From Anthopleura xanthogrammica (lineage: Eukaryota; Cnidaria; Anthozoa; Actiniaria; Actiniidae), in contig OZ025220.1 in assembly GCA_964019055.1 (NCBI GenBank), forward strand, positions 2,727,978 to 2,791,977: DNA of 64,000 nt, read 5' to 3'. The notes under the pieces were generated by a model. It did not search any database, was not told the origin of the DNA, and was given only the letters and a program-made list of their open reading frames with translations. Shown here one piece after another: positions 10,943-22,170 of the stretch (its first letter is position 1; each line of letters starts with the position of its first letter). The position numbers and the translations under genes are program-made.

Positions 10943-11671
10943 CTAACGATAACCTGCTCTAATCACGACGGCCACACAAAATATTGTCTTGAATACACGA
11001 AAGTGGCGGATGGGTTTGACAAGCCGTCGATCAATATATCCACATTTCCTAAAATAACCCAAGGAGTTCGATGAGTTTATTTCACCTACTCCTTCACTGA
11101 TGGCAATTTCAGTTTCGTTGCTGGTAAGTTCAGTATTTCTTCTAAGATAACATTTCAATTGATGAAAACAATACTCACAGGTGTTGAGGTGAGGCGAATA
11201 AGCAGGTTGAAACAATAGCCTTATCCCGTGTTCTTGCAGAATATCTCGAAGAAGCGGCTCAACAAAGTTTCCGTAGTGGAAACCACAATTATCCATTATT
11301 ACAACGTCTCCAAATTCAAGAATTGTATTTCCATCTGGTCTATCAACCTCAAGGGCTTCATTGAAAAAATTAAGCATCTCCATTCCATTTTAGGGCCCGT
11401 GCAATATTAAAAAGTAATCTACCCCTTGTACTGAATGTAGCAAATAATTGACTGTAAAGTTTGCATTCAAAGCATATCGCTGCAATTCTATAGCTGGCTC
11501 GCCTTTGTGGGAAGTACCATATTTACGATTACCCGAAGTGACGATGACGCTGGATTCGTCAAAAAAATGCAGTTTTGTGAAGTCCATCCGTGCAACTTCG
11601 GAAAGATAACAATCAGTGTAATCAACAGTGGCTTGAATCATTGACTCTGCTGGAACCTGTGATATTTTCAT
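10943..11671 (-). pseudogene. IS630/Tc1-like DDE_3 transposase, catalytic half with one stop
   Basis: One frame with a single in-frame TAA (11387-11389, between ILHGP and NGMEMLNFF). It contains the three catalytic blocks: HFFDESS (first Asp), VVIMDNCGFHYG (second Asp) and AYSPHLNTCEYCFHQLK (final Glu). The N-terminal DNA-binding domain expected upstream of 11671 is absent; the sequence there runs into the 5' region of the next ORF. Inactive as it stands. Confidence 0.8.
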
Positions 11672-11811
11672 ACTACGTCTCGAAACTATTCTCGGTTTTC
11701 ATGTGACGTCACAAGCTAATTGAAATTTACTGTCCGCCATGTTGGTGCACTGGAAGTTCATTTGCATGTCAGGTTACACACGTGTACTTGTGTTTTGATT
11801 CGAATTATGTG

Positions 11812-12540
11812 ATGTCTAAAGTTTTCCCCAGCGATAATATAAAACAAGAAGACCAAGAAAAGAAAAATGCTGAAGATCCATCTTTAATAGTGTTGTCCGA
11901 TTACGCAAAGAAACTTGAAAGTCACGTTTATACGAGATATTTACGAAAAGTCGCAGTTATTGGAGTCGACCCCGCATGTTTACAAGGTGAGAAGTCGGTT
12001 GCAGAATGTCTCCCACCAATCGAAGCCATAGATCTTCTCTCTTATCTTGTACTGGAAACCAGTTACTACACTTTGAAACGGTTCAAGGCCTTCAAGAGTT
12101 TGGAGAGTTACAACCAGATGGTATCAGGGTTCATAACGAACGTACAGGGGAAAATCATCGCAAAACATTTCGTAGTGTTAGGTAAGGTTCGTCATTCAAA
12201 GCGAATGAATGAATCGCCAATTCCTATATGGATAATCGCAAGTGGAGAAGGAACAATAATATCTGCCCATTGCCTTGGCTGCAAAGCAGGGCTAGCAGAA
12301 TGCTGCTCTCATGTAGGAAGCATGTTATTTTACATTGAGGCATGGAATCGTATAAACGGAAAGTTGGCCTGTACTCAAGTCAAATGTACTTGGCTGCTTC
12401 CGACCTACGTTAACGAAGTACCGTACGCTCAAGTTCAAGACATCAATTTCAAATCAGCCAGGAAATTGAAAGCTGAATTGGACAATAAAATTGATGGTGT
12501 AGAATCCAGTAACAATTCAACAGGGAAAACAGTGGAGTCT
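11812..12540 (+). CDS. SWIM zinc-finger partner protein of an ISL2EU-type element (truncated)
   Basis: The ATG at 11812 opens [16 protein letters not shown] central region ([31 protein letters not shown]) is followed by a SWIM-type finger, [19 protein letters not shown], and [11 protein letters not shown]. In cnidarian ISL2EU (IS4EU) elements such SWIM proteins normally continue into a YqaJ-type nuclease domain. Here the frame stays open to 12765, but beyond about 12540 it is antisense to the transposase at 12545-13013, so the nuclease part is missing. Convergent truncation of both genes points to an internal deletion. Confidence 0.6.
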
Positions 12541-12544
12541 TCTG

Positions 12545-13013
12545 ACATTTGCAATCCCTCTGGTATTTTCCACATCTATGGGGTCCAACTGGTTTTTCCC
12601 TTTTGTGAATGCTGGTATCACAAGCTTAGCTCTTTTGAAAGCCACACTTTCATGGATTGTGAACCCCCTGTCAGCCATGACAAGGTCACCAGGCACAAGC
12701 TTATTCAGAATTCCACAATTTTCTGTCAGGAACTTGTCAGATGTTCTGCTACCCCAACCCTTTGAAACAAATGAAATGCTGCCTTGTGGAGCTATTCCAA
12801 TTAAAACCTTGACTGTATTATTATGCTTATATGAGCTAAAGGTCTGGGCCCTGGCTAACAGGTTAGTAGGTCTCTCAATAAAGACTTCGAAGCAATCAAT
12901 AATTACTGTTGTCTTCTTGCCAAAGGAGAATTCAAAGCATTGGGGCATGGTTTGCCATAATTCCTCTCGTTTTGGCCAGTATATTAATGGTGAGAGTCTG
13001 ATGTCCATAATCT
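12545..13013 (-). pseudogene. ISL2EU-type transposase fragment (DDE_Tnp_4-like)
   Basis: Reads [20 protein letters not shown], then [14 protein letters not shown] (first Asp), [20 protein letters not shown], and [16 protein letters not shown] (second Asp). It breaks off after NTRGIANV, so the region with the last acidic residue is gone, and on the other side it fuses to a BEL reverse transcriptase near 13014. Both truncations make it inactive. Confidence 0.7.
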
Positions 13014-13576
13014 CCAAAGACAACACGATTAAACTCGTACTTTTCTGGGGCTTTGGTTTGGTCTAAGCCTCTCCACAAAAAACGATGATACGGCCTGTCA
13101 CCTGGCGCAAGACCGATGTGCAAATACATCTCTGCAATGTCACAAACCAGTGCTACTGGCTTTCAGCGAAGGTGTAGTAAGACATCGAAGAGTTCGCGTT
13201 GCATCTTCGGTCCTTGATGGATAGCGTCGTTCAATGCAACCCCCTCGCGCTTAGCTGACGCATCAAACACTATCCTTGTCTTTGTGGTTGCCTTGTCTGG
13301 TCTGATGACAGGGAAATGTGGGAGGTACCACGCTTTTCCAGGCTCTCGCTCTGTCTTTTCAGTCTTCTTGATGTAACCTTTCTCTAGATACTTGTCAATC
13401 ACAGCTGAATAGTTCTTTCCGACCTCTTTATCTTTAAGCAGTCTCTTTTCTGTGTTTTGTAGACGTTTCAGTGCTGCTTCGTAGTTGTCTGGTAATGATT
13501 GTTTGTCTCCTTTCCATGGTATGCCCACTTCGTACTTTCCGTTCTCAAACTTCATCGATGTCTTGAGTGCATCCAA
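13014..13576 (-). pseudogene. BEL/Pao reverse transcriptase N-terminal part
   Basis: Contains KYLEKGYIKKTE, AWYLPHFPVIRPDKATTKTR and IVFDASAKREGVALNDAIHQ, the conserved entry to BEL/Pao reverse transcriptase, then LFDVLLHLR. An in-frame stop near 13163 separates this from [19 protein letters not shown] and YEFNRVVFG (13129-13014). The YxDD box is not present, so the enzyme is incomplete. Confidence 0.75.
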
Positions 13577-14198
13577 AGCTTCTGTCTTCCGTCTTCAAGC
13601 ACTTTACAGCAACATTTGGTACATCTCCGACCTCCCAGAATTTTCTAAGAGTGTCGTTCAGTTCTTCCTCCTCCGTACGTGCAAAGTAGGTACGTATGAA
13701 GTTGGTCTGAATACCAGCCCTTTGTTCTGTGCTTGGATCAGGATGACCGATACACGTCCATCCCAGAGGTGTTAAGCGCGCTACCGGTTCTCTTGGATTG
13801 CCCCGGATGTCCTGAATTGAGTAGTGTAGGTCTGCGTGGTCGATAACGAGGAGGATGTCTACGATGGGGTGTGGACCCAGATACAGAAAGCTGATACCTC
13901 GTAGATGGTCCCACTTCTTTGAACAGTTGTTCCAGTCGATCACTTTCATGTTGCCTGTAACTCTGTCTGCAGTGAATGCCGAGATCTGCGTACTTGTTCT
14001 TCCATCCGGGCTTTCGATTCCAAATTCGACTGGCATAGTATCGAATGTATCAACGTGACCATTCAGAACGCTAACCGTTACTCCTTGGTTTCTCCCTTGT
14101 AGACCCAACTGAGCTGCAACGTCACTGTTTATGTAGCTTTTGGTACTAGCATCGTCTAGTAACGCGTTGACTACCAACTTGCTTCCGCCATTCTTCAA
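13545..14198 (-). CDS. BEL/Pao aspartic protease region (DUF1758-like)
   Basis: NALLDDASTKSYINSDVAAQ is the retropepsin-type active-site loop (D-D-A-S in place of D-T/S-G), followed by LGLQGRNQGVTVSVLNGHVD and GPHPIVDILLVIDHADLHYS. The linker contains LGWTCIGHPD, usual between protease and reverse transcriptase in this superfamily. It overlaps the reverse transcriptase frame at its 3' end. Confidence 0.75.
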   Translation of the reverse strand: MKNGGSKLVVNALLDDASTKSYINSDVAAQLGLQGRNQGVTVSVLNGHVDTFDTMPVEFGIESPDGRTSTQISAFTADRVTGNMKVIDWNNCSKKWDHLRGISFLYLGPHPIVDILLVIDHADLHYSIQDIRGNPREPVARLTPLGWTCIGHPDPSTEQRAGIQTNFIRTYFARTEEEELNDTLRKFWEVGDVPNVAVKCLKTEDRSFGCTQDIDEV

Positions 14199-14268
14199 TA
14201 CTACCGGTACAGTTCAGAGTGCGACGTATTCACCTTTAGGTGATTGTTCCTTGTGAACCGTCGTGGTA

Positions 14269-15261
14269 TTAGACCTTTCTTGTTTGCTTTGCCAAGCTAG
14301 ACTGTCTAAGCTGGAGAAGTTTGTACTCGGGAGTGGCAGGTGCTTTATCAATACAAGTGACGAAGGCTGCCTTCCAATTCTCGTAAGTAGACTTGACTCC
14401 AGAAAACACAGGGATGGAAACTCTCTTGAGCTGCTTCCAGAGATCTTGACCTATCTGTTTGGTGGGCGATGAGTGCTTATGTTGTGAAAATTCATCTGCG
14501 GGAGTTTTAAACTTTGGCCTGATCAGGGGTGATTCGTGGTATCCCATGAAGCTTTGCAAGCCGAGTTCCTCATCTATCTCTCTTTCCAGTGCGACTTGTC
14601 TTTTCTCTGATTCACCCTTTGCCGCTAATAATTCTTCTTTTCCTTGCTGAGATCGTGTTTCCAGCTCTTCTAATTTCCTTGTATATTCCTGCTCAATTTT
14701 CAATTTTTCTGCTGTAATCCTTTCCTCCTCTTTCAAAACCTTGGACTCCAGCTGTTCTGCGTATTCTCTAGCCTCTCTTTCTTCCTCTTGCAACTCTCGA
14801 ACTTTGGGTAACATATTCGAGGCAATGCTTGACGGGTCGTCTTTCCTGGCGTCCAAATGTTCTTGTGTTTTGTCTTGAACATCAGCAAACTCTCTCTCAA
14901 TTTGCTCCATTTCTCTGCTTATCTTCTCTATATTTATCAAATCGTTTTTCTCTTCGTATTTGTCCGACAATGAGCTCATGATTTCAATAGCTTTTCCCAA
15001 TAAGGCGCTCAGATTTTGACGTTCTTTCTGTAGTTGACTACGACTTGGTAAATCTTCGTCGAGCAATGATAATAAACTATGCCTGGCTCTCGTAAATCCA
15101 GCTTTGCTCCTTGATTTCGATTGCTTTAACTTCTCAATCTCACTATTTAACTGTAAACTTACTTATTCATGTTTCTTTCCTTCGTTCCTTCGCATTATCT
15201 GGTCCATTTCGTCTTCAAAATCGCTGTAAGCTTGTCGTCTTTTGTCTCTTTTCTTCCCCAT
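14269..15261 (-). CDS. BEL/Pao gag-like protein with long coiled coil
   Basis: An ATG at 15261 opens a Lys/Arg-rich start (MGKKRDKRRQAYSDFEDE). An in-frame TAA near 15165 precedes the main open part (15066-14269). That part is a highly charged coiled coil (ERQNLSALLGKAIEIMSSL through KEELLAAKGESEKRQ), then VSIPVFSGVKSTYENWKAAF, the block found in retrotransposon gag proteins. The zinc knuckles usually downstream are not visible before the protease. Confidence 0.65.
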
Positions 15262-15342
15262 TGTCGCCGTGTCGAGTAAACTCGATGTACAATTCTCTTC
15301 GATTCGCCATAAATAACTCTCGATTTCTAGTCGTAAAACCTA

Positions 15343-15354
15343 GCTCTGCTACCA
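15343..15354 (-). promoter_or_regulatory. Candidate primer-binding site
   Basis: Minus-strand TGGTAGCAGAGC lies just inside the candidate LTR and upstream of gag, where a BEL element's tRNA-complementary site belongs. The matching tRNA was not identified. Confidence 0.4.
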
Positions 15355-15502
15355 ATAATGGTTTGGAGATAACCATCAACTGTTTTCGAAGCCCTTGATT
15401 ATAAAACTAGAACTATTAAACGATATATATATTTTCTTCTATAAAACGACTTACATCTTGTACAACTTCTCAACCTCATGGTATTATGTCACGTGACACA
15501 CA
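15355..15502 (-). repeat. Candidate 5' LTR of the BEL/Pao element
   Basis: The minus strand begins TGTGTGTCACGTGACATAAT at 15502 and ends near the primer-binding site. There is no second LTR to compare, so the borders are tentative. Confidence 0.35.
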
Positions 15503-16883
15503 GGTAACCCATTACTGGTTACATCTCTAACTCAACACAGGGATCCCGATCCTAGAAAACTAATTTACAACGATTTCTTCTATTCAGCATTGACCTTGAT
15601 AACCCTCTGTCTATTCAACTTCATAATGTACAAAGCAGATATGGAACAAACTACTATAAGTCAAATGAAATTCAAGATTTCATACCCGAATCGAAACCCT
15701 CGATTTCCTTTGATTGGCAAAAAATGATAAAATGTTTCCCGTCTTGAAGAGCTTCTCGAAATTGGCGCTTTGAATATATTTACGAGTACCTAATCTCTTA
15801 CTTCACTTTTTCTTTTAAAGTAAAGCTACAGCCATTTCCATAGGCTATCAGTACTAATAGCTCTTACCTTGTCTCCATATTTTTCCTGCATCTGATCGGT
15901 CGTACGATGCAGCTTCTGTCTCTACTTCAAACACGGCATATCAAATTTTCATGCCATTTGGAGCCAAAACTCAATGCAGTCATTAGAGTAATATCCTCTA
16001 AAATGCAATGCGATCATTAGCCGTAAATACTCTAAACTGATTATCCGGTAATTTTGTGTGTGCATGTTGGAAAATGATTCGAAAGCCGAAAGCAAGAGCC
16101 AATACGGGCATCCATTCTCAGGCGATACAGTGATTCCCGGCGAAATATGATAGGCCTGATTATAGGTGTAGATAGTGCGGCACGGGAAAATCGCCACGCA
16201 ATCAATAGGAAATGTACAAATCAAGTTGGTTTATACGGCATTTATTATACCAGCACATTTGAAGTTTGATAATCATTGAAATAATACATATTGTGATAAT
16301 TGGATGATATTGATTTATACTTTTTGCTGAAATATGTATACATATTTATTTAAGCATTTCCCGCCAAAATTACGGCAGGGTCTGTCTATTAACTATGGCT
16401 GTAAATTAGAAACGATATCCACTAACGCCATTTGTCAACATTTCTATTGTTTATGACTACCCTATGGCTACTAGGTCGTCATTCTATAGCCGAGTTGCTT
16501 TGTAATTCTACGAGAATAATTTTGTCGAGGACGTGATTGACGTTTGTTTAGATTGTCTACTTAGTTTCAAGGTCATAATCTTTGCTGGCATGTTTCAGTT
16601 CGAGAAATCATGCAGGCGATACTTTCAGGCCGAACATTACATACCCGGCCTGATTCACAGCTGTGTATTGCCCGATTTCCATGTCGCGACTATTGTCTCG
16701 AACATCGCGTAGCAGTGAAAACAATGGCAACATCAGAAATAGTTGCTTTGCTTTACCAAACCAAGTTATGCTATTCGTAGTATCTTCTTCCTTCGGGTAT
16801 TTCCTTCCTCTGGCTTTTGTTTCCTCTTCCTGCTCTTAGCCTTTCCCACGACAATCTGTAGATAGAGTAAAAGCTCATTAATA
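15503..16883. other. No gene seen
   Basis: No frame with a recognisable domain. A 91-codon minus frame at 15949-16224 has no family features. Confidence 0.5.
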
Positions 16884-16998
16884 CTGTGAGGACACTCGGA
16901 CCAGCTTCGTTTCTTTTATTGCTTTCTAACTACATAAATGAACGTGATTTTGAAATTATTTAATTTTAATGAGGATCACAGTTCGAGTGTCCACACAG
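16884..16998. mobile_element. 115-bp Tc1/mariner-type MITE (GAGGACACTCG family)
   Basis: The left end CTGTGAGGACACTCGGACC and the inverse of the right end CTGTGTGGACACTCGAAC match with two differences in the first 18 bases. TA dinucleotides lie on both sides (16882-16883, 16999-17000). The end motif is that of the SAM-carrying IS630-like element at 10392. Confidence 0.75.
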
Positions 16999-19111
16999 TA
17001 CACTAAAGTTTAGTCGATATTTTGTGAGGTCATGTTCCAGCTTGTCTAGGTTTATCTTTGAGAAATATTGACTCACTTCTTTTGGTTTGGAGGTTGGTAG
17101 TTGATTGACAAGGATTATGCCATTCTTTGGCTTCCACGTGGAACACATTGACCATTTTAATATATCTCTAACGGATGGCCTTGAATATGCCTACAAACTC
17201 AACAATAAACATGGAACTTCACATAGATCCAAGATGGCTCTCAACATGGCCACTTACTCCCAGGACACAGGGATCCCGTGATAAGCACAGATAAGCCTTT
17301 CCTTCTCCGTTCCTTACAATCTTGAACTGGTGGGGATAGACGTGACCACTTATTTTGTCTTCGAAGTGCCCCATAAGCCAGCCTTTAACATCAAAAATTT
17401 CAGAAAGTTGCACGAAATCAGGTGTGGGTGAATAGCTTTGCTGAATTTGTGATGCAAGAGAAGGGATGGTGTGCGCGTCATTTCTTAAAAGTTGTCTGGA
17501 AATGCACGAAAACATCTGATCAACGTCTTCGTGCGTGTGGCCAACCATGAGAAATGACAACTTGATCTGGAAAATAATAACAAGTGATAGTCTTATACAT
17601 TTCGTTTTGAAGTCTCAATGTGAAAAATTGTAGTGTTGAGGTCGAAAATAGGGGGTATATGGGCCCAGGGCCCCTTCCCCTGCAATAGGCATGCTCTTAC
17701 CTTATCGAAAATACCCATTTCCACTAAAATGGAAAGAAATGCTAAGATATATTTATTTTTACATTCCCTGTAACAGTTGTCCATTTGAAGGTACAATGTC
17801 GGGGGTAGAAAGCCATTCTACGATAAAACAAACGGAAGGTTAGGCAGACATGCATCAATAATCGGAGTATGCTAGAGTCGTTTTTTTTTGTTTTTTTTTA
17901 CAAGAACGTTACCTTTTTCTGAAGGTCTATTAGTATCCTAAGCAACACATTTATAGTAAGATGTGAGTCGTGTGGCCATTGACATGTATCGATAAATGTG
18001 TATGCTAAAGACCGCATGTTTACCAGAACACCAGTGACATGGGTTTTCATTCGTAAAGCACATTGGTCCTCCTGCAAGCCGAAAAATGCAACACAGTTGA
18101 ATTTTTCTACATTGCAAAAAATCGAAGCTAGAGAATATTACTTTAACAAATTACATCAACAAGAACGCGTTGTTGTGACCTTTGTTGTAACTTTGAAGTG
18201 CGGAATATTATGTTTCCCTTGGTCCATTCCATCAATGATGAGTGAAAGATATTTTTCTGGTGACAATACTGCCTTGGCACCATGCTTATAATAGCTTTCT
18301 CTTTCTGCCCTATAAGGATCCAATAAGTGCATATATTTAATTGTAAAAAAAAAAACAGAACAAAACAAAACAAAAACCACAAAATAGAAAACCACAAAAT
18401 AGAAAACCACACACACATACAAAAAGCTACCACCAGAAAATATAGATTATATAAAAGTATGAGCAAATAATCGAACAAAGGATGATAAGTAGGACAAGTT
18501 ATCTCGACACACATACATTTGTTGTTCGAGGTGGAGAGTTCTCAATATGCATAACGCCTGCAGTTCTCCTCCTCTAAATGAGCATTCTGTAGATTTTTTT
18601 AAGGTGTTCATAAACAGTACATTTTGTGAATCTGCTTTGCTGTGGAAGAAAACCATATATCATTATTACTTGGTGTTGATATGATAAGCTAAGTGTAGTC
18701 GATGTTTTAGAAGCCGAAATAATGCATAATGCAAATGCATTAATCATGTGGTATTGATCCACAAGAACAAGCAATGACTTCCTATCCGGCACATAAGGTA
18801 ATGACATAAAGTGAAGGAATATAAGTATAATGAAGTCGTATTCTTACTTTGGGAATGAACACATGGGCAAAATCTTTCTTCCACATTCCATATATAAATT
18901 GACTTCTTCCGAGAGTTGGCTTTCCCTCCATTTGCGTTTTATACATATTATATACAGTTAACTTCGTGAGACAGGAAGGCAAGTTTATCTTATTGTTGTG
19001 GGGCATGCGGTCGCCTACTTTTGAAAACCTTATGAACCAAAGTTGAGCTAGCTCGTAAGCTTTGCTGACTTTTCTTGCTGCTTCGGTCTCTCCCTGTCTG
19101 TGCTTGGCCAA
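16999..19111 (-). CDS. DUF7869-like gene, multi-exon
   Basis: Minus-strand exons are spread over 2.1 kb. 19111-18850: LPSCLTKLTVYNMYKTQMEG and YGMWKKDFAHVFIPK, donor GTAAGA. About 18310-18156: AERESYYKHGAKAVLSPEKY, then LIIDGMDQGKHNIPHF. About 17810-17702: LYLQMDNCYRECKNKYILAF, then MGIFDK, donor GTAAGA. 17572-17219: IKLSFLMVGHTHEDVDQMFS. A last exon (17148-16999) has KNGIILVNQLPTSKP. The QMDN and GHTHEDVDQ motifs mark a large family, widespread in cnidarians, that looks transposon derived. Splice sites are mostly good, so it may be expressed. A missing N-terminal Cys-rich part and unclear 3' exon frames leave completeness open. Confidence 0.6.
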
Positions 19112-19298
19112 AACGTCGAAGTACCTCAGAACAAATCAGTGGATTACAACGTAGTCAACTAAATCCATTCATTGAATAATTTAATTGAATGATTCTTCTT
19201 TTCCTTTCCTTCTTTAGTTTTTTTTCGTTCATATCCCGCTCTTTTTTGGAACGTACACATCTTTTCCCCAAAATGCTCTGATAATTAAACCATTGTCT

Positions 19299-20045
19299 CT
19301 AATCACTATGCAAGAGTATGCTGCTGTTTTTTTCATTGAAGGAAGTACTTGGGACTATGTAGCTCCTTGCATTTCTATGGTGGGATTTTATACTAAGGAC
19401 ATGACCTGACTTATAAAAATTAAATCCCTTGACCATTGGTTTAGCAGTAGATAACTGTTTCTTAGCATCAATACAAGCTATCATGTAAGTCCACACAGTT
19501 CTAAAATTAATCACGGGAAGTCCATCTAACTTTTCGGAAAATCCGTCAGAAGGAAAACTTTCTTTCAAAGGAGGTTCAACAACCTCCAGTAGACCGAGTT
19601 GTGCTTTCTTTGCAAGGCCTGATGTTACGTAGTCATTAACCCTAATAAAAAAACAAAATATCTTTCAGCTTACAGCGTATATGTACTGGCAACATAACTC
19701 TTTTATTTAAGTAAAAGTTTAAGTGAAAGTGAGATCGAATATTCAAGTGTAAACAACTAACCTCGCGACGAGCTGAGCCTTTTTTCCTGTCGATGAAGCT
19801 CCCATACAGATCAACCAGCGTTTTAACTGTGGTATATTATTTTCTTCGGGTGTTTTTCTAGGTAATATTGCACCAGCCACATCAATTTCATCAAGAATAA
19901 CCACAGAATTTCGAAAAGAATTGCTTGACGGCATGTTGACATTCGTATATGCTCTGTCTCTGTCTACCCAAATGACTAGCCCAGTCCCGCGCGTCTTTAC
20001 TAGCGCCCAGGCTACCGCTCGATTTTGTAGTCGGCAATATGACAT
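19299..20045 (-). pseudogene. SAP-domain plus SWIM-type protein, N-terminal part
   Basis: The exon at about 19987-19760 contains a SAP DNA-binding motif (NNIPQLKRWLICMGASSTGK, KAQLVARLV). The next exon (about 19640-19299) has DGLPVINFRTVWTYMIACID, AKKQLSTAKPMVKGFNFYKS and GHVLSIKSHH. In related cnidarian proteins this leads to a SWIM finger and a YqaJ nuclease. Here the frame ends soon after: an A7 run (19327-19333 on plus) appears to hold one extra A, because the alternative frame continues TAAYSCIVIRDNG as expected, but it then loses the finger cysteines. The gene is probably dead. Confidence 0.55.
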
Positions 20046-20063
20046 GATATGATAACTTTATTC

Positions 20064-21420
20064 CAAAAATGTAAACTCAGGATTAAACAGAAGTATTGCT
20101 ATGGACTTTCTCGCATAATCTATAGGGGCATGGTATATGCATTGTTCGAATTACAAGCTATTCTTAACATTTGATTCACTTGTGTTGCCTTGAGTATGAT
20201 TTACCATTATTGTAAATTTAGTTGTGAAGAGGGGAAAGGGGGTTCTTAAATAAATTTCATCTTTTAGAAAAGGGGGGCTTATTTGAGAGGGGGGCCTGAA
20301 TATAGGATCTACGATAGTTTGCATTGAATTTTTATGAAAGAAAGAAATACAACTTAAATTCATATGTATTTTGACAGAAAGTGTTAACCAAATTTGTCAA
20401 CTAAAATTTCTGTCAACAACGTTTAAATTTGACGGAAGTTAGTTTTAAAAGAATCTGTCCAAAAACGCATTGATATACTTAATTTCTTCTATTAACAGTA
20501 ACAAATATTACGGTAAAATAAAAAAAAGAGCATTGCGGGTCTAATAAATTTAATTATTTTTTTACAGCGATTTGCTCTCTATATGAACAGTAACTAACAA
20601 CATAAACTCTTTTGTCAATTTTGACAGGCTTTATGACACCTCAGTGTTGCAATTTCGTCATTTATGGGAAAACAAATCAAGATTTTTTTTATTGCACAAT
20701 TCGAAAAAAATGTCAATGTTTTCACTATTGTCTTGGTGTTGCCCATGCCCCTCCCCTTCTATCTTGAAATGAGTTGGTTAGTATAGCGAAAAAGCTGCAT
20801 CTTATTGATGTTGTGACCCCCTACTCAAAATCTTGGATCCGTCCCAGTAGTTTGAGCATTCGTTTATGAAAAACATTTGTTTTGAAAAGTATTCGCAGTA
20901 GTTTAGGTATGAAAGATCATTGTGTATGCAGAAAATTATGAAGTAGCTGGTGTTCTGCAGGTACACATCCTGAATGAGTGTTACTCAACATAACGCGAAA
21001 TATGGTCGCTTATTTTGTTTATATTATTTTGGTCACATTTTGCGTTAACGCGAACTATGGACACACCCTAGAATCCACGGATTGAATTCAACTCAAAATC
21101 ATTGCCTTATTGTTTCACTGATTGCGTGCATGTAAATGGACGTGATATTTGTAGAGGTTTAAACTTTGAGCTAATTTTTAAAAACACCGAAGGAGCTAAG
21201 AAATAATTGAAAATTTGGAGAAACTGGAATATGTATATACGCAATTATATAGAGCAATTATGTATTAAAAGGGACTTTTTATTCAAATATATTTTTATTT
21301 AACGTATTAATCACAAAAACTGTACTCACAACTGAGAAAGGTAATGAAACTTGTTTCCATTTCAGTTTCACTTGTTCAATTTAATGCTTTCGCAAAATTT
21401 CATACGTAAACAGTAACGTT
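20064..21420. other. No gene seen
   Basis: AT-rich non-coding sequence with short G-rich patches (about 20230-20290). Confidence 0.5.
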
Positions 21421-21723
21421 TTATAAAAATCCATACATCGTAAAAGAACTTGTGAATGGATTTGAAGCCTTAGAACGTAGGCAAAAATCGCACTGCATGC
21501 CTCCTAATTCTGACCTCCTCAGCCAAGGAAACTTCGTGAGCCAGCCATTATGCCATTTTCGCAATTTTCTCTTCATAGATTCCGAAGACCCTGATGCAGA
21601 TCCAACACTTTCACTCAGTTGTTCATTATCGGCATCCGTATCTAAAACCTCACATTCGTTTTCATGACTTGAACTAGAAAAAAACTTATCTAACTTGCCT
21701 TGTTTCTGACGTTTTGCCGCCAT
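21421..21723 (-). pseudogene. hAT-type transposase N-terminus with TTF/BED-like finger
   Basis: ATG at 21723 (MAAKRQKQGKLDKFF), a Ser/Asp-rich linker, then KRKLRKWHNGWLTKFPWL and GGMQCDFCLRSKASNPFT, the Trp-rich zinc-binding start of KIAA1586/hAT-like proteins. The remainder of the transposase is absent on this strand. Confidence 0.55.
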
Positions 21724-22170
21724 CTTTAATAACAACACAAGCAGGCAAGGGCAGGCAAGCAGGAAAGCACAAGCATGCTTCTCTCCCCAGGCTTTTTCGG
21801 CGGTATCGTTACCAGGCCCCAATTATTCTGTCCTAGATAGTAGACTCGATCGAAAGAACGACTTGGAAACGCTTTCGAAAGACCGATGAATAAATGGGAA
21901 ATTTAAATAAATAGAGCAAATTTTTTTCTGCATCCCTTAGGACACAAATGAATTTTTTTGGGAGTCCTAAATCAATTTATTTGCTTAAAGGACGCAGAAT
22001 TATGCGTCCGGTAAATCCCTGTACGTACAAACTACTACTACTACTACTAATAATTTCATCATCCACTAAGTGGTGATTAACATTGTACTATAGTTTGGAC
22101 GATATGATCTATAATTCTATTTTATCTTTAGTGTCCTTTGGACGATATTATATATGATTCTATTTTATCT

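Larger units (their letters stand above)
10392..11671 (-). mobile_element. IS630/Tc1-mariner-like transposon carrying a SAM-domain gene (truncated)
   Basis: The left end is TA followed by CAGTGAGGACACTCGAACC (10390-10410). The same motif ends two small TA-flanked MITEs in this window (16884-16998 and 36791-36959). Inside, on minus, are a DDE_3 transposase (11671-10943) and, 34 bp downstream, a SAM-domain ORF whose stop lies about 20 bases before the terminal motif, placing that gene inside the element. No right-hand partner repeat is visible; the transposase also lacks its N-terminal helix-turn-helix, so the right side is lost or replaced by the neighbouring ISL2EU sequence. Confidence 0.65.
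13014..15502 (-). mobile_element. BEL/Pao LTR retrotransposon, truncated in reverse transcriptase
   Basis: On minus, in order: a candidate 5' LTR end, a primer-binding-like site, a coiled-coil gag, a retropepsin domain and the first part of reverse transcriptase. The sequence stops after FNRVVFG at about 13014, where ISL2EU sequence begins. RNase H, integrase and the 3' LTR are missing. It either inserted into the ISL2EU element and lost one side, or the two were joined by rearrangement. Confidence 0.7.

Noticed and set aside
15503..15560. Second LTR of the BEL element near 15.5 kb
   Set aside because: Only a short near-palindrome (GTAACCCATTACTGGTTAC) is present; no repeat of the candidate LTR was seen anywhere in the window.
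18156..18514. Hydrophobic minus-strand frame that looked like a membrane protein
   Set aside because: An A-rich low-complexity tract read in the wrong frame; the neighbouring frame contains the conserved DUF7869-type exon.
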